A stretch of 6,582 nt of DNA from an uncultured Eubacteriales bacterium (GCA_934385225.1 CAKRPQ010000101.1:1-6582); one strand, 5' to 3'. Shown: positions 1 through 6,515, numbered from the stretch's first letter. Numbers and translations: made by a program. Notes: generated by a model not told the origin, from the sequence alone.

Positions 1-1
1 C

Positions 2-793
2 CTCGGCAAGCAGAATATAAAAATGGTATGCTATAATTTTATGCCCGTTTTCGACTGGACAAGAACGAACCTCGCGAAGCCCCGCTATGACGGCTCTACC
101 GTGCTTGCATATGATCAGAAAGTCGTTGACAGCATCGACCCGCAGACGTTCTTTGACAGAAACGACGCAAACTCAAACGGCTTCGTTATGCCCGGGTGGG
201 AACCCGACAGACTTGCCCATGTAAAGGAACTTTTCGGCGAATATAAGGACGTCACTGCCGAAAAGCTGTTCGATAACCTCGTTTACTTCCTAAAAGCGAT
301 AATGCCCGTCTGCGATAAGTACGACATCAATATGGCAATACACCCCGACGATCCCGCATGGCCCGTTTTCGGACTGCCGAGAATAATTACGAATAAGGAA
401 AATATCCTTAAAATGCTTAAAGCCGTTGATAATAAGCATAACGGACTTACATTCTGCACAGGCTCTCTCGGAACCGATCTTAAAAACGACCTGCCAGACA
501 TTATCCGTTCGATCCCCGGAAGAATACATTTCGCGCACGTCCGTAATCTTCAACATTTTGCTCCCGGTCTTTTTGAGGAGGCTGCGCATCTTTCTTCCGA
601 CGGCTCGTTCGATATGTACGAGATAGTGAAAGCACTCTATGACATCGGTTTTGACGGACCGATACGTCCCGACCACGGCAGAACCGTCTGGGGTGAGATC
701 TGTATGCCCGGTTACGGCCTTTACGATAGGGCGATGGGCGCGTGCTACATAAACGGTCTTTGGGAAGCAATCGAAAAGAGTAATCGTAAATAA
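2..793 (+). CDS. uxuA: Mannonate dehydratase, C-terminal part (5' end cut by window edge)
   Basis: This enzyme removes water from D-mannonate to give 2-keto-3-deoxy-D-gluconate in cytoplasmic glucuronate breakdown (EC 4.2.1.8). The open frame runs in from the left edge: seven codons precede the Met at base 23, which lies inside the conserved block VCYNFMPVFDWTRT and is not the true start. Numbering from that Met, the metal ligands known from the family are visible: His107 (in IHPDDP), Cys145 (FCTGS), His172 (HFAHVRN) and Asp217 followed by catalytic His218 (RPDHGR). Their spacing of 38, 27 and 45 residues closely follows the Streptococcus suis enzyme as I remember it. About 85 N-terminal residues are missing. 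The visible part is intact and ends in a normal TAA stop followed by a hairpin, so it is probably the last gene of its operon. Family assignment is very secure; upstream partners such as uxuB or kdgK cannot be seen. Confidence 0.96.
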   Translation, partial: LGKQNIKMVCYNFMPVFDWTRTNLAKPRYDGSTVLAYDQKVVDSIDPQTFFDRNDANSNGFVMPGWEPDRLAHVKELFGEYKDVTAEKLFDNLVYFLKAIMPVCDKYDINMAIHPDDPAWPVFGLPRIITNKENILKMLKAVDNKHNGLTFCTGSLGTDLKNDLPDIIRSIPGRIHFAHVRNLQHFAPGLFEEAAHLSSDGSFDMYEIVKALYDIGFDGPIRPDHGRTVWGEICMPGYGLYDRAMGACYINGLWEAIEKSNRK

Positions 794-804
794 TTTGAAA
801 GCAT

Positions 805-840
805 TAAACCCGTGCGCAACCCAAAATACGCACGGGTTTA
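805..840 (+). terminator. Hairpin terminator after uxuA
   Basis: A perfect 12-bp inverted repeat (TAAACCCGTGCG at 805-816, CGCACGGGTTTA at 829-840) encloses a 12-base loop and begins 11 bases after the uxuA stop codon. The GC-rich core next to the loop and the GGGTTTA at the end of the 3' arm suit an intrinsic terminator. The U run is short and partly inside the stem, so termination may be incomplete or the hairpin may mainly protect the mRNA 3' end. The rest of the 216-base gap down to the next gene holds the promoter and leader described separately. Confidence 0.7.
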
Positions 841-913
841 TCGTCAATATGCACAAAAAGCCCTGCGTAAAAATATAAAAAGTGACGAAAATCTTCTATT
901 TGCCGATTTTTTA

Positions 914-942
914 TTGACTAATTTGTGATTATGTGGTAAAAT
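914..942 (+). promoter_or_regulatory. Sigma-A promoter for the surface-protein gene
   Basis: A -35 box TTGACT (914-919) and a -10 box TAAAAT (937-942) are separated by exactly 17 bases, and TGG directly precedes the -10 box, giving an extended -10. This is close to the housekeeping consensus and predicts transcription starting near base 949-951, leaving a leader of about 60 bases. The flanks are AT-rich. No obvious operator overlaps it, so expression may be largely constitutive or controlled at the RNA level. Confidence 0.8.
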
Positions 943-956
943 GTAAGGCGTAAACC

Positions 957-987
957 AATCCGTAGGCGTGTAAAGCGCCGTCGGATT
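957..987 (+). promoter_or_regulatory. Leader hairpin in the 5' UTR of the surface-protein gene
   Basis: AATCCG (957-962) pairs with CGGATT (982-987), and inside it GGCG (965-968) pairs with CGCC (976-979) around a 7-base loop, with a 2x2 internal loop between the two helices. It would lie within about ten bases of the predicted 5' end and upstream of the AAAGGG ribosome binding site at 997-1002, which stays free. It most resembles a 5' stabilising hairpin. A U-containing tail (TTTATTT) follows, so weak attenuation is another option. It matches no riboswitch class I know and is too short for most of them. Confidence 0.5.
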
Positions 988-1009
988 TATTTAATGAAAG
1001 GGCAAAAAA

Positions 1010-3385
1010 ATGAAAAAAACAAACAAGATCCTTCTGACAGCACTTGTTGCAATGCTCGCTATGGCAATCTTCGCCGTTTGTGCATTTGCATACACACCGG
1101 GTACAGGTTACATGAAAAACCGTAGCGGTGAAGAAACAAACATCAAGTATACGGTTACCGAAGCAGGTATCCTTACATTTGAGATAGACGCTTCCGCAAC
1201 CGATAAGGTTCAGTCAACGGAAATCCACAACAGAGACCCGCTCACAGGCGACGTTTCTAGCTGGGAAAAGGTTTGCCCGACTTTCGATTTGGTGTCGAAG
1301 GTAATAATCGGCGACGGTATTACATCTGTTGCAGGATTGGCAAATAACCAGAAACTCAAAGTTGTCGAATTCCCGACATCGCTTACTACTGTCAACCATG
1401 CCGCATTCGAATCCTGCCGTAGCCTTGTAACAATATATGTAAAGGGTAATGATCCTGTTGAGGGAACTTTCGACCTCACATACGTTACGAAACTCGAAGG
1501 CTACTGCTTCGACGGTTGCTGGCCGTCCGTAGTTAAGTTCAATCCTAACCTTACAGGCGAGATACCGCAGGAAGTTTTTAAGAACAACTCTGCGCTTAAA
1601 GAACTTGACATTCCCGCAGGAGTAACGCTTATTAAAAACGACGCTTTCTCGCGCCTCAGCGGTCTTGCAACTCTGATTATAAGAGGCAAGGACACAGAGC
1701 TTCAATCAAAGAAGGTATTCGGTCAGGAATCCTATTTCCCCGCAATCAAAGCTCCCGCAGGCTCTAAGGCAGAAGCGTTCGCAAAAGAGAACGGCTTTAC
1801 CTATATCAACCTTGAAACGGGCGAAGAAACAAAGGGTACTCTCCCCGGTCCCGGTTCGACAAGCGGCGGTTCAACAGGCGGCTCTACCGGCGGTTCGACA
1901 GGTAACCTTGAAGAGTTTGATCCCGCAGGAGCAACAGCTTACGGACACTCTACGGGTATGTATAACGGCGGTAAGATTATTGATACATATTGGGCTTACT
2001 ATGCAGATACAAAGACCCTCAAATTTACGTCCGCAACGACAAATTACAACGAGACAGGTACTTCGGGCCACTGCGATAAGGCAGATGGCACGTCCTGGGC
2101 AGATTATAAGAAAGAAATCGAGCACATCGTTGTAGGTCCTTACATTGCAAAGATGTCGGGCAGTGCATTCCAGAATATGGAAGCACTTAAAGATATCGTT
2201 TACTCACATAGCGGCATACAGGTTGACGGAAACTGCTTTACGGGTTGCACATCTCTCACAACAATTTGGAGAGAAGGTAAAGAGCGTATTGAAGGCAGAG
2301 CTGACGCTTCCGGCTTCTCAGCAATAAACGACGTATTTAAGAAAACGGCGATAAAGGAACTCGTTCTTCCCGCATCTGCAAAGTCTCTTAAATATGACCT
2401 TCCGTTCTCTATTGAGACGATTTACGCGCAGACTGTTACAGATGAGCTTATCGCTTATGCAAAAGAGAACCTGTATAACCTCAGACCCATATCAAATCCC
2501 GATGACAGAACTCACGAATACTACGTTCCGATTCCCGATAACCTTGAGTCCTGCGGCGGACGTTCCGCATTTGCTTTTGATGAAGCAACGGGCATACTCA
2601 CCGTTTACGGCGCGGGTAAGATCGACGATATCGTCAACTATTACGGCGGCGGTTCGAAGAAGCAGCCTTGGTTCGAGATAAAGGATAAGATCAAGCACGT
2701 TGTCCTTTCCGACAGAATCTCCGAGATCGGTAAGTACGCATTCTGCGAATGTGAAAACCTTGAAACAATTCAGATTCCCGATGCTGACATCAAAATCGGT
2801 AACGCTGCATTCGAAAAATGCACAAATCTTAAATCTATCTACCGTACAGGTACAGACCCGATCGAGGGTGCAATCGATATCAGCCGTGTATCCGAGATTA
2901 ACTCCTACACATTTGCTTACGATTACTTTATTGCAAGTGTTATCGTAAATTCCGAGGTTAAGAAGATCGGTTCTTCGGTATTTGAAGAGAATACAAACCT
3001 TCAAAATATTTACGGCGTTCCCGGCTCTTATGCCGAAAAGTACGCGCAGGATAATAACCTTACGTTCTATGACGCAAGCACAAATACTCCTGCTCCCATT
3101 AAGTGCGAGATGCCCGAAACGACTACTGATACCGAGGCTGTAACAGATGCACCTGCACCTGTTACCGATACCGAGAGTGAAACTGTCGTTGAAACAGAGC
3201 CCGTTTCCACCGAAACAGAAACCCGGGCAGAGACAAAGGCTGTCATAATCGACAGTGACGATACAGACGGCGGAATGTCCACGACAACAATAATTATTAT
3301 CGTAGTTGTTGCGGTAGTTGTTGTTGCGGCAGTAGCTGTTGTTGTAGTTATCATGGGCAAGAAAAAGAAAACAGCCCAAAAATAA
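1010..3385 (+). CDS. Membrane-anchored BspA-like leucine-rich-repeat surface protein
   Basis: Predicted extracellular protein of 791 residues. The start is fixed by AAAGGG seven bases upstream and by the signal peptide that follows (KK near the N-terminus, hydrophobic core 8-24, likely cleavage after AFA at residue 27). The body has LRR_5/BspA-type repeats, with the recurrent pattern AFxxCxxLxxIxIP, arranged as three related modules at about 28-270, 308-495 and 502-689. A Gly-Ser-Thr linker (279-298) separates modules 1 and 2. A Thr/Glu/Pro/Ala-rich stalk (690-755) leads to a very hydrophobic Ile/Val helix (757-782) and a short basic tail, GKKKK, so the protein is tail-anchored in the cell membrane with the modules outside. 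No LPXTG sorting signal is present. Such repeats in other bacteria are linked to adhesion or host and matrix binding, but the ligand here is unknown. It forms its own transcription unit with promoter, leader and terminator. The architecture is secure; the role is inference. Confidence 0.9.
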   Translation: MKKTNKILLTALVAMLAMAIFAVCAFAYTPGTGYMKNRSGEETNIKYTVTEAGILTFEIDASATDKVQSTEIHNRDPLTGDVSSWEKVCPTFDLVSKVIIGDGITSVAGLANNQKLKVVEFPTSLTTVNHAAFESCRSLVTIYVKGNDPVEGTFDLTYVTKLEGYCFDGCWPSVVKFNPNLTGEIPQEVFKNNSALKELDIPAGVTLIKNDAFSRLSGLATLIIRGKDTELQSKKVFGQESYFPAIKAPAGSKAEAFAKENGFTYINLETGEETKGTLPGPGSTSGGSTGGSTGGSTGNLEEFDPAGATAYGHSTGMYNGGKIIDTYWAYYADTKTLKFTSATTNYNETGTSGHCDKADGTSWADYKKEIEHIVVGPYIAKMSGSAFQNMEALKDIVYSHSGIQVDGNCFTGCTSLTTIWREGKERIEGRADASGFSAINDVFKKTAIKELVLPASAKSLKYDLPFSIETIYAQTVTDELIAYAKENLYNLRPISNPDDRTHEYYVPIPDNLESCGGRSAFAFDEATGILTVYGAGKIDDIVNYYGGGSKKQPWFEIKDKIKHVVLSDRISEIGKYAFCECENLETIQIPDADIKIGNAAFEKCTNLKSIYRTGTDPIEGAIDISRVSEINSYTFAYDYFIASVIVNSEVKKIGSSVFEENTNLQNIYGVPGSYAEKYAQDNNLTFYDASTNTPAPIKCEMPETTTDTEAVTDAPAPVTDTESETVVETEPVSTETETRAETKAVIIDSDDTDGGMSTTTIIIIVVVAVVVVAAVAVVVVIMGKKKKTAQK
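1091..3076 (+). repeat. Three diverged copies of one ~190-240-residue module inside the surface protein
   Basis: Each copy shows the same landmarks in the same order: a strand (GILTFEID at 53, KTLKFTSAT at 335, GILTVYGAG at 528), a tryptophan block (W85, W363, W554), a block ending in V/I-E-G (E151, E428, E619) and a closing helix-like block (AFAKEN, AYAKEN, KYAQDN). The Trp-to-Glu distance is 66, 65 and 65 residues. From Glu to the closing Asn it is 110, 59 and 63, so copy 1 carries about 50 extra residues, roughly two more leucine-rich repeats. The copies are strongly diverged in sequence, so the duplication is old or the copies have been selected apart. Confidence 0.75.
1865..1900 (+). repeat. 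Three 12-bp units coding for a Gly-Gly-Ser-Thr linker
   Basis: Three in-frame units each encode GGST (residues 286-297) and are preceded by a GPGSTS stretch. Units differ at synonymous positions (TCA/TCT/TCG for Ser, ACA/ACC/ACA for Thr). The result is a flexible hinge between module 1 and module 2. No similar linker lies between modules 2 and 3. Short tandem units of this kind can change copy number by slippage and would stay in frame. Confidence 0.85.
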
Positions 3386-3403
3386 AGATTTGACATAGAA
3401 CAG

Positions 3404-3437
3404 AAAAGGGCGGTGCGCTACGGCGCATCGCCTTTTT
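3404..3437 (+). terminator. Intrinsic terminator between convergent genes, probably bidirectional
   Basis: GGCGGTGCGC (3409-3418) pairs with GCGCATCGCC (3423-3432) through ten pairs including one G-U, closed by the loop TACG, which as RNA is the very stable C(UACG)G tetraloop. The stem extends through the AAAA run at 3404-3407 against the TTTTT at 3433-3437. It lies 18 bases past the stop codon of the surface-protein gene and about 20 bases past the stop of the minus-strand regulator. The A run on one side becomes a U run on the other strand, so it can serve both genes. Confidence 0.9.
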
Positions 3438-3458
3438 GTCTTTTGAAAAAACAAATTA

Positions 3459-4205
3459 TCATGCTTTTAAGAAAACGGTATTCGGATATTTCTTCTTAAA
3501 TTCGTCCGAGAAATTAAAATCCGTGATTATATATGCCATTTCCGAAACATTAAAATAATTAATAGGCACGTTCGGGACATTGAGCTTTTCGTGATCCGCA
3601 AGGTAAAAGTTTTTTTCTGAATTGCGAGCCATTACCTTGTACAGCGCGTGGTAGTTGTCGCCACCCTTTATCTCGCCTTTGTCGCTTATTGCTCCCGTTG
3701 AAAAAAAGAATTTGTTTGCGCTGTAAATCAAGGCGTTTTCCACCGTAACATTTCCGCACAGAATATCGGGAATTTCGAAGACTTCACCGCCGAGGCAAAT
3801 GACTTTCACACCGTATTCCGAAAGAAACGAGGTCATACCCATATCGTTTGTGACGACGGTCAGATCTTTTCTTTCCGTTATGTGCGGTGCAATTCGCCTG
3901 CACGTTGTAGATCCGCCGATAAATATTACATCGCCGTCCTCTATTAAATCGGCGGCGATTTTTCCGATCCTGTTTTTCTCGGCATTCATTTTGTGCGTTC
4001 TGAAAGGGAGCGGAATACTCTTCGGATTTTCGATTTCCGCGCCGCCGTAGCTTCTTTTAAGTAAATTCTGTTTTTCGAGAATGTTCAGATCACGGTTTAT
4101 CGTTGCCGTGCTGTAATGGAGCTTATCGGTCAGATATTTTACGGTTGTGTAGCCGTTTTCCTGCAAAATTCTGATGATTTCATTCAGTCTTTCGTTTTGA
4201 TACAT
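3459..4205 (-). CDS. DeoR/GlpR-family transcriptional regulator
   Basis: A 248-residue cytoplasmic DNA-binding protein of the usual family length. Residues 1-56 form the DeoR-type winged helix-turn-helix: ERLNEIIRILQENG, then a helix-turn-helix whose recognition helix is about STATINRDLNIL (32-43), and the wing RSYGGA. Residues about 75-230 form the isomerase-like sensor domain, with GGSTTCRRIAPHI (97-109) in the phosphosugar-binding position, VVTND (117-121), CLGGEV (137-142) and LADHEK (202-207) where the family often has aDssK. The start is supported by GGAG seven bases upstream. Family members usually repress sugar or polyol genes and release DNA on binding a phosphorylated sugar. It is transcribed away from the phosphoesterase-exporter pair, so it probably controls that pair and perhaps itself. 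The effector cannot be deduced. The family call is strong; the target is inference. Confidence 0.93.
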   Translation of the reverse strand: MYQNERLNEIIRILQENGYTTVKYLTDKLHYSTATINRDLNILEKQNLLKRSYGGAEIENPKSIPLPFRTHKMNAEKNRIGKIAADLIEDGDVIFIGGSTTCRRIAPHITERKDLTVVTNDMGMTSFLSEYGVKVICLGGEVFEIPDILCGNVTVENALIYSANKFFFSTGAISDKGEIKGGDNYHALYKVMARNSEKNFYLADHEKLNVPNVPINYFNVSEMAYIITDFNFSDEFKKKYPNTVFLKA

Positions 4206-4246
4206 CCTTTTTCTCCGTTAATCGTAATTTGTATGTGATAATTCGT

Positions 4247-4257
4247 GAGAATTTCTC
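4247..4257. promoter_or_regulatory. Small inverted repeat upstream of the regulator gene (possible operator)
   Basis: GAGAA and TTCTC flank a single T, a perfect 11-bp palindrome with odd spacing about 42 bases before the regulator start. A weak minus-strand -35 candidate, TTTACA (4268-4263), lies just beyond it, so the repeat would fall in that promoter's spacer. No good minus-strand -10 box follows, so the promoter itself is not called. The repeat is short and could be chance. Confidence 0.3.
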
Positions 4258-4274
4258 TTGTTTGTAAACTCTAC

Positions 4275-4302
4275 TTGATTTTTTTTGATAATTATATATA
4301 AT
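4275..4302 (+). promoter_or_regulatory. Sigma-A promoter for the phosphoesterase-exporter operon
   Basis: TTGATT (4275-4280) and a perfect TATAAT (4297-4302) are 16 bases apart. Transcription would begin near base 4309. That leaves about 35 bases of leader before the ATG at 4344 but only about 14 before the earlier ATG at 4323, which supports the later start. The -10 box lies inside an 18-bp palindrome, so a bound repressor would block the promoter. Confidence 0.72.
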
Positions 4303-4305
4303 TAT
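4288..4305. promoter_or_regulatory. Perfect 18-bp AT-only palindrome over the -10 box (candidate operator)
   Basis: ATAATTATATATAATTAT reads the same on both strands and covers the whole TATAAT of the divergent operon's promoter. It is flanked by TGATA (4286-4290) and TATCA (4305-4309). TGATAATT also occurs at 4236-4243, exactly 50 bases upstream, close to five helical turns. These features suit a dimeric repressor, most simply the adjacent DeoR-type protein. AT-only palindromes do arise by chance in AT-rich spacers, which limits confidence. Confidence 0.42.
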
Positions 4306-4343
4306 ATCAGAGTAAAAACATTATGTCAAGTGAGGTAAATAAA

Positions 4344-5138
4344 ATGATAGTCGATTTTGATATGCATACGCATACTAATCTGTCTCTTTGCGCGTGGAAA
4401 GAAGCAACTCTTGATCTGTACACCGAAAAAGCAAAAGAATTCGGAATAAAAAAGATGGCAATAACGAATCACCTGTGGGACAGCGCAGTTGAAGGCGCGT
4501 GTGAATGGTATGTTCCGCAGAATTTTGAGCATATTGCTCCGCTAAAAAAAGAAATTGAGGAGAAAAACAAGAGCGGGGAAGTAAAGTTCTTTTTTGGTGC
4601 GGAGGGCGAATATTCGTATAAATACCGCCGTCCCGCAATCACGCCTTCGGTTGCCGAGCAGCTTGAAATTCTTCTTGTCCCCAATTCGCATACGCATATA
4701 GTTATGCCGAAGGAATTTATAGGACAGAAGAGAAAACACGCCGAATTTATGCTTGACGCATTTACGGATATTGTAAAATCCGATGTTGCGAAATACATAA
4801 CGGCAATTCCGCACCCGTTCAGTGCCGTAAACTGTGATTACAGAGAGGAACTTTTCAATTTTATCACCGACGATGAATATAAGCGTTGCTTTGATATTGC
4901 CGCCGAAAAAGGGATAGGCATTGAAATCAACCCGAACTTTATAAAGGGAAAAACGCTCCCCGAAAGCTACGCACTTCCGATGATGAGAATGTACCGCATT
5001 GCAAAGGAATGCGGGTGCAAGTTCACGATAGGTACCGATTCGCATAAGGCTGCGGATTTTGACGCCTATCCGCTTCTCTATATCTTTTGTTCTGTGCTTG
5101 ACCTCCGTGAAAACGATTTTCATAGGATAACAAAATAA
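4344..5138 (+). CDS. PHP-domain phosphoesterase, histidinol-phosphatase-like
   Basis: Predicted cytoplasmic metal-dependent hydrolase of 264 residues. The start at 4344 is chosen over the in-frame ATG at 4323 because AGTGAGG lies eight bases upstream of it and because the PHP fold begins at once with IVDFDMHTHT. Metal-site motifs appear in family order: H8 and H10 (DMHTHT), H43 (ITNHLW), E87/E89 (GAEGEY), H116 and H118 (NSHTHI), H157 (IPHPF), E194 (GIEIN), and D232 with H234 (GTDSHKAADF). This is a complete trinuclear-type site, so the enzyme should be active. Relatives include HisK-type histidinol phosphatases and phosphoesterases of unknown substrate. No histidine-biosynthesis gene is nearby, so hisK is not assigned. 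It is first in an operon with the exporter, sharing the palindrome-covered promoter. The superfamily is certain; the substrate is unknown. Confidence 0.9.
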   Translation: MIVDFDMHTHTNLSLCAWKEATLDLYTEKAKEFGIKKMAITNHLWDSAVEGACEWYVPQNFEHIAPLKKEIEEKNKSGEVKFFFGAEGEYSYKYRRPAITPSVAEQLEILLVPNSHTHIVMPKEFIGQKRKHAEFMLDAFTDIVKSDVAKYITAIPHPFSAVNCDYREELFNFITDDEYKRCFDIAAEKGIGIEINPNFIKGKTLPESYALPMMRMYRIAKECGCKFTIGTDSHKAADFDAYPLLYIFCSVLDLRENDFHRITK

Positions 5139-5139
5139 T

Positions 5140-6474
5140 ATGAAAAATCTGACTGAGGGTAATATCAGAAAAAACTTTTTTGCCTTTGCGCTCCCGCTCG
5201 TACTTTCGGGCGTTCTGTCTCAGGCATATAACGTAATAGATACCGTCATAGCGGGAAAATTTCTCGGTGACACGGGGCTTGCCGCCATAGGCGCTACCTC
5301 GGCACTGACGACTATTGTTTCGTCGCTCGGCTGGGGATACAGTACGGGATCAGGCGTTTATATCGCGCGCCTTTTCGGAGCTGGTGATTACGCAAAGATA
5401 CGCAATGCGGTCGTGACCGTTTTTGCTGTTATGGCATTCGTATTTTTCGTCATTTGTACACCGCTCGTGGTATTTTATAAGCCCGTTTTTGCATTCCTTA
5501 ATATCGATAAAAGCATTTCAGAGGAAACATACAGGTATTATTCGATCTATCTCGGCGGGTTGTTCTTCATTGTACTCAATCATTTGGGACTCAGTATAAT
5601 GAATGCGCTCGGCGAAAGCACCTTTCCTCTTTTTATGTCGATAGTTTCGGCCGTAATAAATGTTTCGGGAAATATCATATCCGTAAAATATCTTAATATG
5701 GGCGCGGCGGGATTGGCTCTCTCGTCTGTTCTTGCGGGATTTGCCGCTGACATCTGCTATGTTTTCAAGGTTTACTCATGCTTCAAAAAGCTCGGCGTGA
5801 AGGGTAGAGTGAAAATTGAAAAAGAGCATATTGTGAGATCGGCACCGTATAACGTGCCCAACAGTGCGCAGCAGGTGATAATGTATCTTTCGTCGTTTCT
5901 TATATCGCCTCTCGTAAACTCTCTCGGGACGGCAGCGACGGCAGGATATACGGTTGTTTTGAAAGTTTACGATGTGTGCAGTGCAATGTTTTTCAGTTCG
6001 TCAAAAACAATAGCGAATTATACGGCACAATGCGTCGGTGCGGGGAAGGGCGAACAGCCCATCAAAAAGGGACTGCGCGTCGGAATCCTGCAAAATATCA
6101 TTTTTACAATGCCTGCGGTGCTTGCATGTGTTGTTTTTCCGCGCGAGATATGCGGAATATTTTTCAGATCGAACGCCGATCCCGTAGCAGTCGAATACGC
6201 AGTGACTTTTGCAAAATATTTCGTACCGTTTCTATTTTTCCTTCTTATATGTAACTCGTACCACGCACTTTATCGTGGCGTTAAGGCAATGCGCTATCTG
6301 TTCCTTTGTACATTCTTTTCAACTTTTGTCCGTGTTGTCGCGACGGTCATACTGATGCCTGAATTTGCAATGAACGGCATATATGCGGGCTGGGTCGTTT
6401 CTTGGGTTGCCGAGGCAATACTTGTGTTTGTAATATATAAGCGCGGAAAATGGATTTCGCAGATCGAACAGTAA
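5140..6474 (+). CDS. MATE-family multidrug/small-molecule exporter
   Basis: A 444-residue integral membrane protein of normal MATE length with about twelve hydrophobic segments. The N-terminus LTEGNIRKNFFAFALPLVLS, then QAYNVIDTVIAGKFLGD (28-44) and GLAAIGATSAL (46-56), is characteristic of the clostridial/MepA-like branch. The two-fold internal repeat of the family is visible: ARLFGAGDYAKIRNAV (76-91) in the first half corresponds to AQCVGAGKGEQPIKKGL (296-312) in the second. MATE proteins export cationic drugs, dyes or metabolites using a Na+ or H+ gradient; the substrate and ion here cannot be read. The start lies one base after the phosphoesterase stop codon, with a modest AGGA site (5124-5127) inside that gene, so translation is probably coupled. 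The pairing suggests the exporter may handle a product of the phosphoesterase, which is inference. Confidence 0.93.
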   Translation: MKNLTEGNIRKNFFAFALPLVLSGVLSQAYNVIDTVIAGKFLGDTGLAAIGATSALTTIVSSLGWGYSTGSGVYIARLFGAGDYAKIRNAVVTVFAVMAFVFFVICTPLVVFYKPVFAFLNIDKSISEETYRYYSIYLGGLFFIVLNHLGLSIMNALGESTFPLFMSIVSAVINVSGNIISVKYLNMGAAGLALSSVLAGFAADICYVFKVYSCFKKLGVKGRVKIEKEHIVRSAPYNVPNSAQQVIMYLSSFLISPLVNSLGTAATAGYTVVLKVYDVCSAMFFSSSKTIANYTAQCVGAGKGEQPIKKGLRVGILQNIIFTMPAVLACVVFPREICGIFFRSNADPVAVEYAVTFAKYFVPFLFFLLICNSYHALYRGVKAMRYLFLCTFFSTFVRVVATVILMPEFAMNGIYAGWVVSWVAEAILVFVIYKRGKWISQIEQ

Positions 6475-6477
6475 AAA

Positions 6478-6515
6478 GGGGTGCTTCAAAACTTCGAACA
6501 AGTTTTGAACACCCC
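6478..6515 (+). terminator. Long hairpin after the exporter gene
   Basis: GGGGTG (6478-6483) pairs with CACCCC (6510-6515) and TTCAAAACTT (6485-6494) pairs with AAGTTTTGAA (6500-6509), with one bulged C at 6484 and a 5-base loop. This gives 16 pairs beginning three bases after the stop codon. No U run follows, so it may protect the mRNA 3' end, or act together with the terminator hairpin just downstream. Confidence 0.6.

Noticed and set aside
290..856. 188-codon minus-strand open frame opposite uxuA
   Set aside because: It covers the conserved active-site codons of uxuA and starts inside and beyond the terminator hairpin; it is best explained by codon bias on the plus strand.
888..910. AAAATC / GATTTT inverted repeat followed by T residues, possible second terminator after uxuA
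   Set aside because: Only six mostly A-T pairs with an 11-base loop; too weak to call, and it runs into the promoter region of the next gene.
1865..1900. Tandem 12-bp units as a possible CRISPR or non-coding repeat
   Set aside because: The units are in frame, encode Gly-Gly-Ser-Thr inside a continuous coding region, and have no spacers.
2492..3454. 320-codon open frame on the minus strand, opposite the end of the surface-protein gene
   Set aside because: It lies antisense to an intact gene with clear domains, its translation is Cys- and Asn-rich low-complexity sequence without recognisable motifs, it overruns the terminator, and no ribosome binding site or promoter supports it.
4323..4343. 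Earlier in-frame ATG for the phosphoesterase, adding MSSEVNK
   Set aside because: It has no good Shine-Dalgarno site and lies only about 14 bases past the predicted transcription start, and the AGTGAGG site lies within this extension, well placed for the ATG at 4344.
4542..5123. 193-codon minus-strand open frame opposite the phosphoesterase gene
   Set aside because: It is antisense to a well-supported enzyme and has no recognisable protein features or upstream signals.
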